64,000 nucleotides of DNA. Source: an uncultured Bacilli bacterium. Its GTDB lineage: Bacteria > Bacillota_I > Bacilli_A > RF39 > UBA660. The stretch is from positions 3,544-67,543 of the forward strand of contig CAJUPN010000006.1 of the NCBI GenBank assembly GCA_910588195.1, written 5' to 3'. Made by a program: the position numbers and the translations under genes. The notes beneath the pieces were generated by a model that made no database searches, was not told the origin of the DNA, and worked only from the letters and a program-made list of their open reading frames with translations. Below, piece after piece: positions 1-9,193 of the stretch. How positions within the stretch are numbered: position 1 is the first letter of the stretch; every line of letters begins with the position of its first letter.

Positions 1-431
1 ATAATTTGCCTAAACCAATGAATAACGATGAATTAAACTTTTCTTTTAGCGGTCTTAAAAGTGCTGTAATAAATCTTCGACATAATGAAGAACAAAGAGG
101 AAATGAAATTAGAAAATATGATTTAGCAAGATCATTTCAAGATGTCGCTTTTGATCAAGTAATAAGAAAAACACGTCTAGCTATAGAGAGATACGATATA
201 AAACGTGTAATCGTAGCTGGTGGCGTAAGTGCTAGTAAAAATTTAAGAGAGTTAATGCAAGAATTATGTCAAGAAATGAATGTTGATTTATCAATTCCTC
301 CTATGAGATATTGTACAGATAACGCAACAATGATTGCCTGTGCTGCTTATCCTCAATTTATAAGAGGAGATTTCTCTGATTTATCATTGCGTGCAAAAAG
401 TCAAGAATACTTTTTTAAGGACTCAAATTAA
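1..431 (+). CDS. tsaD: TsaD, tRNA threonylcarbamoyladenosine transferase (C-terminal part)
   Basis: The 5' end lies outside the window; the reading frame is open from base 3 to the stop at 429-431. The C-terminal part of TsaD is recognisable from FSFSGLKSAV near the start, VAGGVSASKNLR in the middle and the PPMRYCTDNATMIACAAY block near the end. These are signature segments of the Kae1/TsaD ASKHA-fold ATPase. With TsaB, TsaE and TsaC it makes t6A37 in ANN-decoding tRNAs in the cytoplasm. A hairpin with a T run follows at once. The segment shows no frameshift or other oddity. Confidence 0.93.
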   Translation, partial: NLPKPMNNDELNFSFSGLKSAVINLRHNEEQRGNEIRKYDLARSFQDVAFDQVIRKTRLAIERYDIKRVIVAGGVSASKNLRELMQELCQEMNVDLSIPPMRYCTDNATMIACAAYPQFIRGDFSDLSLRAKSQEYFFKDSN

Positions 432-440
432 AGTAAAGTG

Positions 441-467
441 GATAGATAAAAATCTATCTTTTTTTAT
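441..467 (+). terminator. Rho-independent terminator after tsaD
   Basis: A 7-bp stem (GATAGAT/ATCTATC) with a 4-nt loop is followed by a run of T. It separates tsaD from the phosphoketolase gene. Confidence 0.8.
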
Positions 468-483
468 TAAAAAATATCTTATA

Positions 484-492
484 TGGTATAAT
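484..492 (+). promoter_or_regulatory. Extended -10 promoter of xfp
   Basis: TGGTATAAT is an extended -10 element (TGn plus a perfect TATAAT). It lies 24 nt upstream of the xfp start and just after the tsaD terminator. No good -35 box is seen 17 nt upstream, as is usual for extended -10 promoters. Confidence 0.6.
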
Positions 493-516
493 AAGTAATA
501 GAATAGGGATGATATT

Positions 517-2808
517 ATGAATACACTTACAGAAACTGAATTGTCACAATTAAATAAATATTTTAATTTGGCAAATTATCTAGCAGTAGGGCAATTATAC
601 TTATTAGATAATCCTCTTTTAAAAGAAAAATTAGAATTAAAACATGTTAAACCAAGACTGGTTGGACATTGGGGAACAATTCCAGGACAAAATTTTATAT
701 TCATGCATTTGAATAGAGTTATTACAAAATATAATTTAAATATGATTTATTTAGTTGGTCCAGGTCATGGTGGACAAACAGCAGTTACAAATGCTTATAT
801 AGATGGAACATATACAGAAGTTTATCCTAACATAACAGAAGATGAAGAGGGTTTAAAAAAATTGTTCAAACAATTTTCTTTTCCTGGAGGTATATCTTCT
901 CACGTTGCTCCAGAAACTCCTGGAAGTATTCACGAAGGTGGCGAGTTGGGTTATAGCCTTATTCATGGATTTGGAGCAATACTTGATAATCCATCCCTAA
1001 TTGCAACTTGTATAGTTGGTGATGGTGAAGCAGAGACTGGACCATTAGCAACTTCTTGGCATATTAATAAATTTATAAATCCATTAACTGATGGTGTAGT
1101 TTTACCAATTATTCATTTAAATGGTTTTAAAATATCTAATCCTACTGTCTTATCAAGAATGACTCATCAAGATATTATATCTTTATTTAGTGGTTATGGT
1201 TGGCATCCATATTTTGTTGAGGGTGAAGACATCAATGAAATGCAGGAAAAGATGGCAACAGTCCTAGATACAGTAATTACCGAAATAAAAGAACTAAAAG
1301 ACAATGCTAAAAATACAGATGTACTTAGTTCTATTAAATGGCCTATGATTATTTTTAGAACACCAAAAGGATGGACTGGACCAGAAAATGTCGAAGGAAG
1401 TTTTAAAGCACATCAAGTTCCTATAGAAATTGACGAAAATAATTTAGAGAATCTTGAATTGCTTGAAAAATGGCTAAAAAAATATAAACCTGAAGAATTA
1501 TTTGATCAAAATGGAAAAATTCTAGATGAAATTCGTTCATTTTTACCAAAAGGTAATCAAAGGATGAGTGCAAATCCAATCGTAAATGGTGGTCTATTGC
1601 TAAAAGAAATAGAGCTTCCTGAAATAAAAAGCTATATGCTTAATTGTAACCACGGAGATATAATAGGAAAAGATATGTTTGAGCTTGGCAACTATCTTCG
1701 TGATGTAATAAAATTAAATGAGAAAAATCAAAACTTTAGAATTTTTGGTCCAGATGAAGCGATGTCTAATAGATTAAATCATATCTTTGAAGCAACAAAC
1801 AGACAATGGCTTCTTCCAATCTCAGAAAAAGACGAATACGTTTACCCATATGGACGAGTATTAGATTCCTATTTATCAGAACATTTTGCTGAAGGAGCAT
1901 TAGAAGGATATTTATTAACTGGACGTCATGGGCTAATACATTCATATGAAGCTTTTATAAGAGTAGTAGACTCTATGATAGGAATACATGCAAAATGGCT
2001 TAAAATGACAAAAGAAATACCTTGGAGAGCTCCAATTTCATCTTTGAATATTATTGAAACAAGTCACATATGGCAACAAGATCATAATGGATATACACAT
2101 CAAGAACCTGGATTTATTAATCATATTTTAAACAAGAAAAAAGATATAGTAGAAATCTATTTACCATATGACGCAAATTCTTTAATCTACTTTATGGATA
2201 AATGCTTAAAGTCTAAAAATAAAGTTAATACTATTGTTGCTTCAAAACATGAAAGACCTCAATGGTTAAATTATGATGAAACAATAAAACATTGTGAAAA
2301 AGGAATAGGTATTTGGGATTTTGCAAGTGACGAGAATCCTGAAATAATTTTAGCTTGTGCAGGAGACACTCCAACATTAGAAGTTATGGCAGCAACTAGC
2401 TTAATTAAAGAAAAAACTAATATTCGTGTAAGAGTAGTTAATGTTGTAGATTTACTTTCTCTTGAGAGAATTAGTAATGAAGAGTTTGATAATATTTTCC
2501 CAAAAGAAATACCAGTAATATTTGCATTCCATGGATATAAAAGTGCTATTGAGGGACTAATATATAATCGAAATAAAAAATTTGATATTTATGGCTATGA
2601 GGAAGAGGGAGCGATTACAACCCCATTTGATATGAGAGTTCTAAATAAAATTGATAGATATAATTTAACTATCTCAACATTAAATATTTTAAATAAAAAT
2701 CAAGAACTTAAAAATTACTGTGAAGATAAATTGAACGAGCATAGAAATCTTATTACAACAACTGGAAAAGATTTAATTGAAGTAACTGATTGGAAATGGA
2801 AATGTTAG
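517..2808 (+). CDS. xfp: Xylulose-5-phosphate/fructose-6-phosphate phosphoketolase
   Basis: This 763-residue thiamine-diphosphate enzyme is close to the usual family length of about 790. It cleaves xylulose-5-P (and often fructose-6-P) with phosphate to acetyl-phosphate plus glyceraldehyde-3-P (or erythrose-4-P). Visible motifs are GPGHGG at residues 81-86, the APETPGSIHEGGELG block at about 131-145 and the ThDP/Mg-binding GDGEAETGP at 168-176. The start has an AGGGATG site about 7 nt upstream. The gene stands alone between terminators. It implies heterofermentative or bifid-type sugar catabolism with acetyl-phosphate as an energy source. Whether it prefers xylulose-5-P or fructose-6-P cannot be told from the sequence. 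Confidence 0.97.
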   Translation: MNTLTETELSQLNKYFNLANYLAVGQLYLLDNPLLKEKLELKHVKPRLVGHWGTIPGQNFIFMHLNRVITKYNLNMIYLVGPGHGGQTAVTNAYIDGTYTEVYPNITEDEEGLKKLFKQFSFPGGISSHVAPETPGSIHEGGELGYSLIHGFGAILDNPSLIATCIVGDGEAETGPLATSWHINKFINPLTDGVVLPIIHLNGFKISNPTVLSRMTHQDIISLFSGYGWHPYFVEGEDINEMQEKMATVLDTVITEIKELKDNAKNTDVLSSIKWPMIIFRTPKGWTGPENVEGSFKAHQVPIEIDENNLENLELLEKWLKKYKPEELFDQNGKILDEIRSFLPKGNQRMSANPIVNGGLLLKEIELPEIKSYMLNCNHGDIIGKDMFELGNYLRDVIKLNEKNQNFRIFGPDEAMSNRLNHIFEATNRQWLLPISEKDEYVYPYGRVLDSYLSEHFAEGALEGYLLTGRHGLIHSYEAFIRVVDSMIGIHAKWLKMTKEIPWRAPISSLNIIETSHIWQQDHNGYTHQEPGFINHILNKKKDIVEIYLPYDANSLIYFMDKCLKSKNKVNTIVASKHERPQWLNYDETIKHCEKGIGIWDFASDENPEIILACAGDTPTLEVMAATSLIKEKTNIRVRVVNVVDLLSLERISNEEFDNIFPKEIPVIFAFHGYKSAIEGLIYNRNKKFDIYGYEEEGAITTPFDMRVLNKIDRYNLTISTLNILNKNQELKNYCEDKLNEHRNLITTTGKDLIEVTDWKWKC

Positions 2809-2828
2809 TTTATACTAACATTTTTTTC
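2802..2828 (+). terminator. Terminator of xfp
   Basis: The stem ATGTTAG/CTAACAT overlaps the xfp stop codon and is followed by a T run. Confidence 0.8.
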
Positions 2829-2830
2829 AT

Positions 2831-2853
2831 AAAAAAAGCTAAATTAATAGCTT
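2831..2853 (-). terminator. Terminator of the SleB-like hydrolase gene
   Basis: On the minus strand a stem AAGCTA/TAGCTT with a 6-nt loop overlaps the stop codon and is followed by a T run. It faces the xfp terminator. Confidence 0.65.
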
Positions 2854-3277
2854 ATCTAATTTCTGGACACATACCCGGGGCTGGATTATAAAAGCAATGA
2901 CTTTTATATCTTCCTGCTAATTCTTGATTATACCAAGTTGACTTGCATGAGGAATTACTACCCGGGGCATAGAACCATAGTGCATGCGTAGCTGGATAAA
3001 AGTACTCACCTCTTAAACATCGTTTTGCTAAATTTTTTTCACTAGTCGTAGACGATGATTGAAAAAGGGCAGAGTTAGTGCCAACAAATCCACCAGGGGA
3101 TTGATAGACAACATCGTATATTGATCTAATGTTTCTAAATAAATCACATGTTCCTATACATCTATTTAATATAACATTTCCAACCATCAGCATAGCAAGC
3201 TCTCCATCACCTAATGCCTCTGCTCTCATTAGTCTTGCCATTAAATCAAGTTCTTTTGTAGTATAATTTACTAACAT
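2852..3277 (-). CDS. SleB/CwlJ-like cell wall hydrolase
   Basis: This 141-residue protein matches the catalytic domain of the SleB/CwlJ (Hydrolase_2) family. It starts with an ARLMRAEALGDGE helix whose Glu20 is the probable acid, then VGNVILNR, a YDVVYQSPGGF segment, and a C-terminal part with ATHALWFYAP and KSHCFYNP. In spore formers these enzymes open cortex peptidoglycan; stand-alone copies act on peptidoglycan more generally. There is no signal peptide or peptidoglycan-binding domain, so where it acts is unclear; CwlJ also lacks a classical signal. It is the last gene of a minus-strand run with a transglycosylase and a DUF1292-like protein. Its ribosome binding site lies inside a hairpin. 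Confidence 0.85.
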   Translation of the reverse strand: MLVNYTTKELDLMARLMRAEALGDGELAMLMVGNVILNRCIGTCDLFRNIRSIYDVVYQSPGGFVGTNSALFQSSSTTSEKNLAKRCLRGEYFYPATHALWFYAPGSNSSCKSTWYNQELAGRYKSHCFYNPAPGMCPEIR

Positions 3278-3280
3278 AAA

Positions 3281-3318
3281 AAATCACCTATAACATTATA
3301 TGTATAGATGATTTTTTT
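3281..3318 (-). terminator. Hairpin between SLT gene and hydrolase gene, covering the hydrolase RBS
   Basis: The long arms AAAAAATCA(C)CTATA and TATAGATGATTTTTT pair with a single mismatch. On the minus strand this looks like a terminator of the upstream transglycosylase gene. However, the AGGTGA ribosome binding site of the next gene sits in the downstream arm, so the fold could also control translation. Confidence 0.6.
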
Positions 3319-3319
3319 A

Positions 3320-4606
3320 TTACAAAGTCCTTGTCGATTGTTCATTATTTATAATCATACTTGTCTTTTGCGGATTACCATTTTCATCAATATAACTTAT
3401 TGAAATTTCTTCATTTGGATTTTGTATAAATCTTAATGTGTTTTCAACATACTTAGGATCACCTACAGTAACTATATTTCGATAATTTAGATATGAAGTG
3501 TCAGCTTGATTTCTTAATAAATCTTCAACAGTACACTCTTTTTCAGAAGCAGCTTTCGTTAAAACTTTATTCATATTTCCTACTCCAAAATTATAGGCTT
3601 GTAATGCTGCTGTAATATTATGATCCATCTCGTCGAATGAATATCTTAAAATAATACAAGCTACAGAAATATTAGTTTTAGGATTTTTTAAATCTTCTTT
3701 AGAAATAAATTGTGTAATACCTTGATTTTGAAATTTTTCTGGTGTTTCGGTTAAAACAATTTTTTCAAACTCACCTTTTTCAAAATTAAAAATAGTAATT
3801 GGAAAATCTGCCCAAGACCCCCATTGAATTTGCATAATATTTTCTTCATATCCTCCAGATTCTTGGGATAAAATGCTTAGCATTAAATTAGTAGATATTC
3901 CCCATCTTGGAGCTCTTTCACAAATATCATTATAATGATTTTCAAATGCGTGATTATATTTAACTTGATCAAAGCTATCATCAAAATTTATATTTACTAA
4001 ATTAGAATTGTCTTCAAGCTCATTAAGCAAAGATTCAGTAGAGTTCTCTTTTTGGTCTATAACTTCATCATTTTTATTATTAGCAAGTGTATTTTCTAAA
4101 GAAGCAGCTTTATTCACTATATTATCTTTAAAAACATTTGTTACATCTTGTACATCTAACTCAAATTCATCTTGCATGCTTTCTAAAACTTCAGAACTAA
4201 CAAAAGTATCATCTTTTAAAGTTCCTATATTAGCATTAATGCTTATAGCTGAAAGTATACCAACAACAGCAACACCTGTATAAGCTCCAGCTTTAATTTT
4301 TTTACCTGCTAAACCATTTTTCTTAGAATACCTATGAAAAGCTTTACTAATCTTTCTCATATTTTTATATAAACAATTTTGATAATTATTTTCAGAAAAT
4401 AAAACTTTATCTTTTATATAAACTCTTGTATTAGTATTCTCAAGAATAATTCCTGAATTCATAATTCTAATTTTTTTATACTTTTTATTATCTAAAATTC
4501 TAAGTCTATTCATACTATCTTCACCAGTATATCTAGCATTTAAACTGGTTGGATTTTTTATACAAATCAATTCACCATCATCAATATCAAACATATATGC
4601 ATTCAT
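3320..4606 (-). CDS. Membrane-anchored SLT-type lytic transglycosylase
   Basis: This 428-residue protein has a cytoplasmic N-terminal region of about 100 residues and one membrane segment at about 105-126. An acidic linker follows, then a C-terminal SLT domain from about 220. The SLT domain shows the catalytic Glu249 in SILSQESGG, followed by NIMQIQ and later ALQAYNFGVGN, the usual order of goose-type and Slt folds. It should cleave the MurNAc-GlcNAc bond of peptidoglycan outside the membrane. Its ATG overlaps the stop of the upstream small gene (TAATG), so the two are probably translationally coupled. The long N-terminal cytoplasmic part, which carries RIMNSGIILENTNTRVYI, is unusual for this family and its role is unknown. 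Confidence 0.82.
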   Translation of the reverse strand: MNAYMFDIDDGELICIKNPTSLNARYTGEDSMNRLRILDNKKYKKIRIMNSGIILENTNTRVYIKDKVLFSENNYQNCLYKNMRKISKAFHRYSKKNGLAGKKIKAGAYTGVAVVGILSAISINANIGTLKDDTFVSSEVLESMQDEFELDVQDVTNVFKDNIVNKAASLENTLANNKNDEVIDQKENSTESLLNELEDNSNLVNINFDDSFDQVKYNHAFENHYNDICERAPRWGISTNLMLSILSQESGGYEENIMQIQWGSWADFPITIFNFEKGEFEKIVLTETPEKFQNQGITQFISKEDLKNPKTNISVACIILRYSFDEMDHNITAALQAYNFGVGNMNKVLTKAASEKECTVEDLLRNQADTSYLNYRNIVTVGDPKYVENTLRFIQNPNEEISISYIDENGNPQKTSMIINNEQSTRTL

Positions 4607-4797
4607 TATACTAAAATCTCCTTAACTTCTAATAAAGTTTCTTGATCTATTTCTTCAATTATCATTGTTCCGTTTTCATAATGAAAAGAACTTATATAAA
4701 TGTTTTCTTCATCTGAATAAGCAATAAAACTTTTATCATCAATTTTCAAACTATTTATGTATTTAAACTTTTTATTATTAATAACTATATCCAACAT
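4606..4797 (-). CDS. DUF1292-like small protein
   Basis: This 63-residue acidic protein is predicted to be mostly beta strand: MLDIVINNKKFKYI, SFIAYSDEENIYIS, then MIIEEIDQ. Size and pattern resemble the DUF1292 family of Firmicutes, but the match is by eye. The ATG at 4797 is chosen over a GTG 9 nt upstream because AGGTGA sits at the right distance from it. Its stop overlaps the start of the transglycosylase gene by one base, so it is the first gene of a three-gene unit. The function is unknown. Confidence 0.6.
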   Translation of the reverse strand: MLDIVINNKKFKYINSLKIDDKSFIAYSDEENIYISSFHYENGTMIIEEIDQETLLEVKEILV

Positions 4798-4979
4798 AGT
4801 ATTCACCTATAATAATTATAACAATAAAATTACTTTTTTTATATAAGAATATAAACATTTTTCAATTTAAATTACCAAAAGTAGATCATCTATAAAACTG
4901 TTCTTAAAGTAGTTCTTTATCTTCAAATAAATAGTTACTTAGTCACTATTTTATGTTATATTTTAAATGGTGAATAAAA

Positions 4980-6449
4980 ATGAAAAATAAAAAGGTGTTA
5001 AAAGACTCAATAAAGTTAAGTAAATTTAATAAGAAAATTAATATTTTTTGTTTAATTATTTTCATATTTTATATAGTTAATAATATCATTATGTATTTTA
5101 ATAATTCTTACTCCTATTTTTTTGTTTCTAATGTTATAAATAATATTAATGGATTATTTTATTATTTAAGTAGTAATATTAGTTATTTATCTATAATTAC
5201 TCTTTTCGTTTACGTAGTTATTGTTATAATAAATATTATAGTAGATATTTATTATGAGAATTTTAGTAAAGAAAATTATGAAAAAAGAAGTAAAATAATT
5301 AATTATTCATACACTATATTTGTTATATCATCACTAATAATAATTTTACCAAATTACTTATCTCAATTTGAAAATCATTTACCAAACTTTGATGAATTAT
5401 ATTTTCAAGAAACTAAAAACAAAACATACAAGGTAGAAGATTTAGTTCATTTAGATCAGTTTCTTCAAAATAAAATTATTACAATCTCAAAAGAAATAGA
5501 AAGAAACGAAAAAAGTGAAATTGATATTAAAGTTGATTTTAATAAACAAGCTGTATCTGATTTAAATAATATATCTAACGATATATCGCTACTAAAGGGC
5601 CTTTATCCTAAGAACAGTAGTAAAATTAACAATGTTATGAGAGGAGTTTTAGGATCAAAAGTTGTTGGCTTCACAACACCATACACAACATACTTTGACT
5701 ATGAATCAACAAGCACAAGTGTTTTAAGTACCATAACTCATGAATTTTGTCACACTAAAGGAGTTGTAAGAGAAAGTGAAACAGTTTACTGTGCTTTCTT
5801 AGCAGGTATAAAAAGTGATAATCAACTTTCCAACTATGCAGCCTATATTGAAGCATTCTCGTGGGTCAGTGAAGCATTATATTCAATGCAACCAGAAATA
5901 GCTGATAGGATAGAAGATGAAGTAGCTTCAAAATGTTTAACTGATAATTATTTGGAACTATGCGAACTTTACACTAAGAATAATGAGGAATATATAAAAG
6001 GAGCTAAGTCAATAAGAATTTCAAGCTATTTTTTAAGGAACTATATTAATCATTTAGATGAATTAGAAAAATCCTTAACTATTTTATCATCTAATAAAGC
6101 TAAAATGTATGTTAATAAAGAAGAGAAAAGTATCAATGAAGTAATTAATTTAGTAAAAGAGCAAAGTGAAGAAAGAGTCACTATAGAATGTGATTTATCA
6201 GAAAGTAAATTTAAAAAAATAAAAAAAGCTATTGAAAATAAGAAACTTTATTTATCAGTTTATCAACAAAATAAAAAAGAAAAAACGTCCTCCTATAGAA
6301 CAAAAAATCCCCAAAATTATTATTTAGGACCTTTAAAAGATAAAGATGAAAATATTATATTTAATAGTTCCTATGGAAGTATAGAACATGATTACTCAAG
6401 GGTTGCACGATTTATTCTTGAACACTATGAAAAAGAAGACTTAATTTAA
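4980..6449 (+). CDS. DUF3810-like membrane metalloprotease
   Basis: The 489-residue protein has three N-terminal membrane segments (about 22-40, 70-90 and 108-127). An extracytoplasmic domain follows with HEFCH at 254-258, downstream of a VVGFTTPYTTYFDYEST stretch and before ESETVYCAFLA. This order (three TM helices, then HExxH, then a conserved Glu-containing helix) matches DUF3810, a family of predicted zinc peptidases. The C-terminal 130 residues are Lys/Glu-rich and may be a separate appendage. A GGTGA site precedes the ATG. It is transcribed alone and ends in a strong bidirectional hairpin. The substrate is unknown. Confidence 0.75.
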   Translation: MKNKKVLKDSIKLSKFNKKINIFCLIIFIFYIVNNIIMYFNNSYSYFFVSNVINNINGLFYYLSSNISYLSIITLFVYVVIVIINIIVDIYYENFSKENYEKRSKIINYSYTIFVISSLIIILPNYLSQFENHLPNFDELYFQETKNKTYKVEDLVHLDQFLQNKIITISKEIERNEKSEIDIKVDFNKQAVSDLNNISNDISLLKGLYPKNSSKINNVMRGVLGSKVVGFTTPYTTYFDYESTSTSVLSTITHEFCHTKGVVRESETVYCAFLAGIKSDNQLSNYAAYIEAFSWVSEALYSMQPEIADRIEDEVASKCLTDNYLELCELYTKNNEEYIKGAKSIRISSYFLRNYINHLDELEKSLTILSSNKAKMYVNKEEKSINEVINLVKEQSEERVTIECDLSESKFKKIKKAIENKKLYLSVYQQNKKEKTSSYRTKNPQNYYLGPLKDKDENIIFNSSYGSIEHDYSRVARFILEHYEKEDLI

Positions 6450-6485
6450 AGTGCCCAAAAAGGGTTCACTTAAAATTAGTCTTCT
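6434..6485. terminator. Bidirectional terminator between convergent genes
   Basis: A very long near-perfect stem has outer arms GAAGAC/GTCTTC, an inner CCC/GGG and an A5 loop, and is T-rich on both outer sides. It overlaps the end of the DUF3810-like gene and serves the convergent NlpC/P60 gene as well. Confidence 0.85.
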
Positions 6486-6486
6486 T

Positions 6487-7836
6487 TTATTTCCAATAAT
6501 CTGTTAAGTTACCATCTTTTTTATAAAATTTATCCATAAAAACAACAAATTCAAAAGTATTGGCAACAGTTGACTTTGGATATGTTTTAGCAATTACTCC
6601 ACCTAAGTGTGGAAGCGATTCAGCAACATAATAATTTTTTTCATCTTGGCCAATTATGAGAGCAATATGTCCCCAGAAATTAAATAAATCTCCTGTCTTT
6701 ATTTTTCCTGACATTGCTAATTCACGAGTTAATTTAGTAAAATCTCCTGTATCAGTTAATTGATATATTCCTTCATTTTCACCAGCTCCAACATCTCCTG
6801 GATCAAACCCTCCATTAACCAAGGCCCAAGAGACAAACCCAGAGCAATCAAGACCATTAGGATTTTTCTTTCCAGCATAAAAACCATATTTATGATTATT
6901 TGTTCCATTTCTTAAAAGACACCCCCAAATGGCTTTATCAGCATAAGTATAAATTATATTTTCATATTTACTTTTATTTAAATAAAGTCCCTTTTTATAA
7001 TATCTTCCTTCACCATCTGCTTTATGAACTCCAGAATCATTTATACGTCCATTTTCATAAAAGTAGGGAATACGATACTTAAACTGTAATGTCAAAAATC
7101 TTCCAGCAGCTACAGCACCAGCTCTTGTTTCATATCCTGCCTCATCAACATAGTACTCAAGAATTTGATCAAGCATTGTTGCTTCTTCTAAAGAATACTT
7201 ATTACAAGGTATTATTTCCTTTTTTTGTTTAGATAATGTATAAGGGGTTATTAAATCTGTAACAATAACTTTTATAGAGTCACCACTGCTTTTTTCTTTT
7301 ATATAAGTTATACCATTATTTATTCCTCTAATCTTTCCATTATCAACAACTGCTATCGAATCATCTAAAGAATAAAAATTATATATTGATTTAATTGGAT
7401 ATATAAACTTTTCAGAAAATTTAATATCCATTTCTTCTCCTACTGCTAAATAAGCTTCATTTCTATCAAACTTAAATTCTAATTTATTATTTATATGTTC
7501 ACTTAACTTATAGCTAGTACTTTTCCCATATTTATTTTCTAAATAAATCATGTAATCTGAATCATTTAATGGTAAGTCTAAGATACATTTTAAACCATTA
7601 TTCTTGTTATTAAATATTTTATTACCATTAACTGCATTGCAAGTGAAATTAAATTTATAAAATACACTTAATTTCTTTTCAATTTCAATTTTTATTGTAT
7701 TTGCTTCTTTATTGTAATCTAATAAATTTATATTTTTTACATTAATATTAGTATCGTTTACAAATGACATAACAGCAAAAGCATTTATTGACCCAGCAAT
7801 AAATACTGTTACAAACAGTTTTATATAATTTTTCAT
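6487..7836 (-). CDS. Secreted NlpC/P60 peptidase with a bacterial Ig-like domain
   Basis: This 449-residue protein has an N-terminal signal or anchor helix (about 5-25) and a strand-rich region. A Big_2-like Ig module lies at about 125-195 (YLAVGEEMDIKF, then DDSIAVVDNGKIRGIN). A C-terminal NlpC/P60 domain follows, with catalytic Cys331 in NGLDCSGFVSWAL and His390 in FWGHIALIIG. It should cut peptide stems of peptidoglycan at the cell surface. The start has only a weak AAGTGAG site. The gene is alone between the bidirectional terminator and the HD gene, in the same hydrolase-rich stretch as the SleB-like and SLT proteins. Confidence 0.85.
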   Translation of the reverse strand: MKNYIKLFVTVFIAGSINAFAVMSFVNDTNINVKNINLLDYNKEANTIKIEIEKKLSVFYKFNFTCNAVNGNKIFNNKNNGLKCILDLPLNDSDYMIYLENKYGKSTSYKLSEHINNKLEFKFDRNEAYLAVGEEMDIKFSEKFIYPIKSIYNFYSLDDSIAVVDNGKIRGINNGITYIKEKSSGDSIKVIVTDLITPYTLSKQKKEIIPCNKYSLEEATMLDQILEYYVDEAGYETRAGAVAAGRFLTLQFKYRIPYFYENGRINDSGVHKADGEGRYYKKGLYLNKSKYENIIYTYADKAIWGCLLRNGTNNHKYGFYAGKKNPNGLDCSGFVSWALVNGGFDPGDVGAGENEGIYQLTDTGDFTKLTRELAMSGKIKTGDLFNFWGHIALIIGQDEKNYYVAESLPHLGGVIAKTYPKSTVANTFEFVVFMDKFYKKDGNLTDYWK

Positions 7837-7887
7837 ACTACTTCAACTCACTTCTTAATAAGAAATTTTATCCAATAAATACTAATA

Positions 7888-8634
7888 CTAAACACGTCTA
7901 TATTTTGTGGCCTCTTTTGGAAAATCTTCCTTAACAGTTAAAAGTGTACTGTTAAGCTTTTGGTTATAAAATTCATCCATAAAATCTTTAATAACAGTTT
8001 CAATATAGCAAGCTTCACTTGCCTCAATACCATACTTTTTACATTCGTCTTCGCTAAAACAAATTCTTTTTCTATGATAATCATAAAATATATCTCCAAT
8101 ATCTTTATTCTGTTTTTTGGCAAGTTCTACATATGGTAGTAATTCAGGAATTATATTAGGATTATTTGAATCAATTTTACCCTCACTACTATATTTTAAA
8201 AATGTGGTCGAGGAATGTACTGCATCAAAAAACGAAACAATTTTAGCTTCCAAATCACTTTTTTCTTCAAAATCAGAAAATAATTTCTTAAAATCTAAAA
8301 CATTATTGAATGTATCTATTAAATATTGTATTGCTAAATCAGTAACTCGAGAACGCTCTTCATCACTAATTCCTTCAAATTTGGTAATATCTCCTGTTAT
8401 AGCTTCTGGTAAATCATGAATAATCATATAATCAATTACTAAACTGTCATTTAATCTACTTGGTAAATAACTTCTTAGCATTCTATACATAAGTATTAAA
8501 TCAAATGTATGATTTTTTACATCTTCTAATCTTTTTCGATTAACTTTCCATAGTAATGGACCACTTCTCAAAGTATCACCCAATATATCAAATATCATAA
8601 ATAATCTTACTTGGTCTTTAAAGTTTGTAGCCAT
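7888..8634 (-). CDS. HD-domain phosphohydrolase (YfbR-like)
   Basis: The 248-residue helical protein carries the H...HD...D metal motif: His42 in VKNHTFD, His73-Asp74 in IIHDLPEAITGDI, and a later acidic residue in SFFDAVHSSTTF. The MIIHDLPEAITGDI stretch is typical of the YfbR/HD_3 group of 5'-deoxynucleotidases and related nucleotide phosphohydrolases. It is cytoplasmic, with no signal or membrane segment. The start is supported by a GGAGAGA site. It is about 25% longer than YfbR, mainly at the C terminus. The substrate cannot be read from the sequence. Confidence 0.75.
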   Translation of the reverse strand: MATNFKDQVRLFMIFDILGDTLRSGPLLWKVNRKRLEDVKNHTFDLILMYRMLRSYLPSRLNDSLVIDYMIIHDLPEAITGDITKFEGISDEERSRVTDLAIQYLIDTFNNVLDFKKLFSDFEEKSDLEAKIVSFFDAVHSSTTFLKYSSEGKIDSNNPNIIPELLPYVELAKKQNKDIGDIFYDYHRKRICFSEDECKKYGIEASEACYIETVIKDFMDEFYNQKLNSTLLTVKEDFPKEATKYRRV

Positions 8635-8732
8635 AGACTCTCTCCATTCAAGACTATTATATCATGAAGAACGTATTAACTTGCAAAAATAAGGCAATTA
8701 TAATAAAATAAACAACCATAAAGAGGTTAATT

Positions 8733-9146
8733 ATGGAAAATTTAGAAAAATGGTTAGAATCTGTACTAACATATGCCATATATTGTAAAGAACCAGCAAT
8801 ACAAAGATTTAAAAATGATGTAAATGTTTTTTATAATTATGCTAAAAATAGTAATGAAAATTATATTTTAGCTAAAAGACGTGCTTTTTCTGTTGTTGGC
8901 GAAATTATGAAAGAGATAAAAGAGGAATCACCTTGGGAAATTATTAAAACTCTATATGAAAGTAACGCCAAAACAGTATTAGATATGTGCCTTATTGGGG
9001 AAATGATGTTAGAATACTCAGAATATGGAACAGAATTCGTCGAAAAGATTATGGACTATGAATCTCTTAGATTAATTTCTGAACTAATGATTAAGTATGA
9101 TGGGAAAAAAGAATTAGAATTTTTAAAAGAAATGGGCTACAACTAA
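8733..9146 (+). CDS. Hypothetical helical protein, 137 aa
   Basis: I do not recognise the family. The protein is predicted to be all-helical and soluble, with Trp-containing segments (EKWLESVLTYAIYCKEP, EESPWEIIKTLYE). It has a good GAGGT site before the ATG. It is followed 47 nt later by another small helical gene, and the two may be co-transcribed. No signal, membrane or metal motif is visible. Confidence 0.6.
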   Translation: MENLEKWLESVLTYAIYCKEPAIQRFKNDVNVFYNYAKNSNENYILAKRRAFSVVGEIMKEIKEESPWEIIKTLYESNAKTVLDMCLIGEMMLEYSEYGTEFVEKIMDYESLRLISELMIKYDGKKELEFLKEMGYN

Positions 9147-9193
9147 ATCAGTATAAATTTTAAAAAAAATGTCACAATATAAATGGTGATTTT

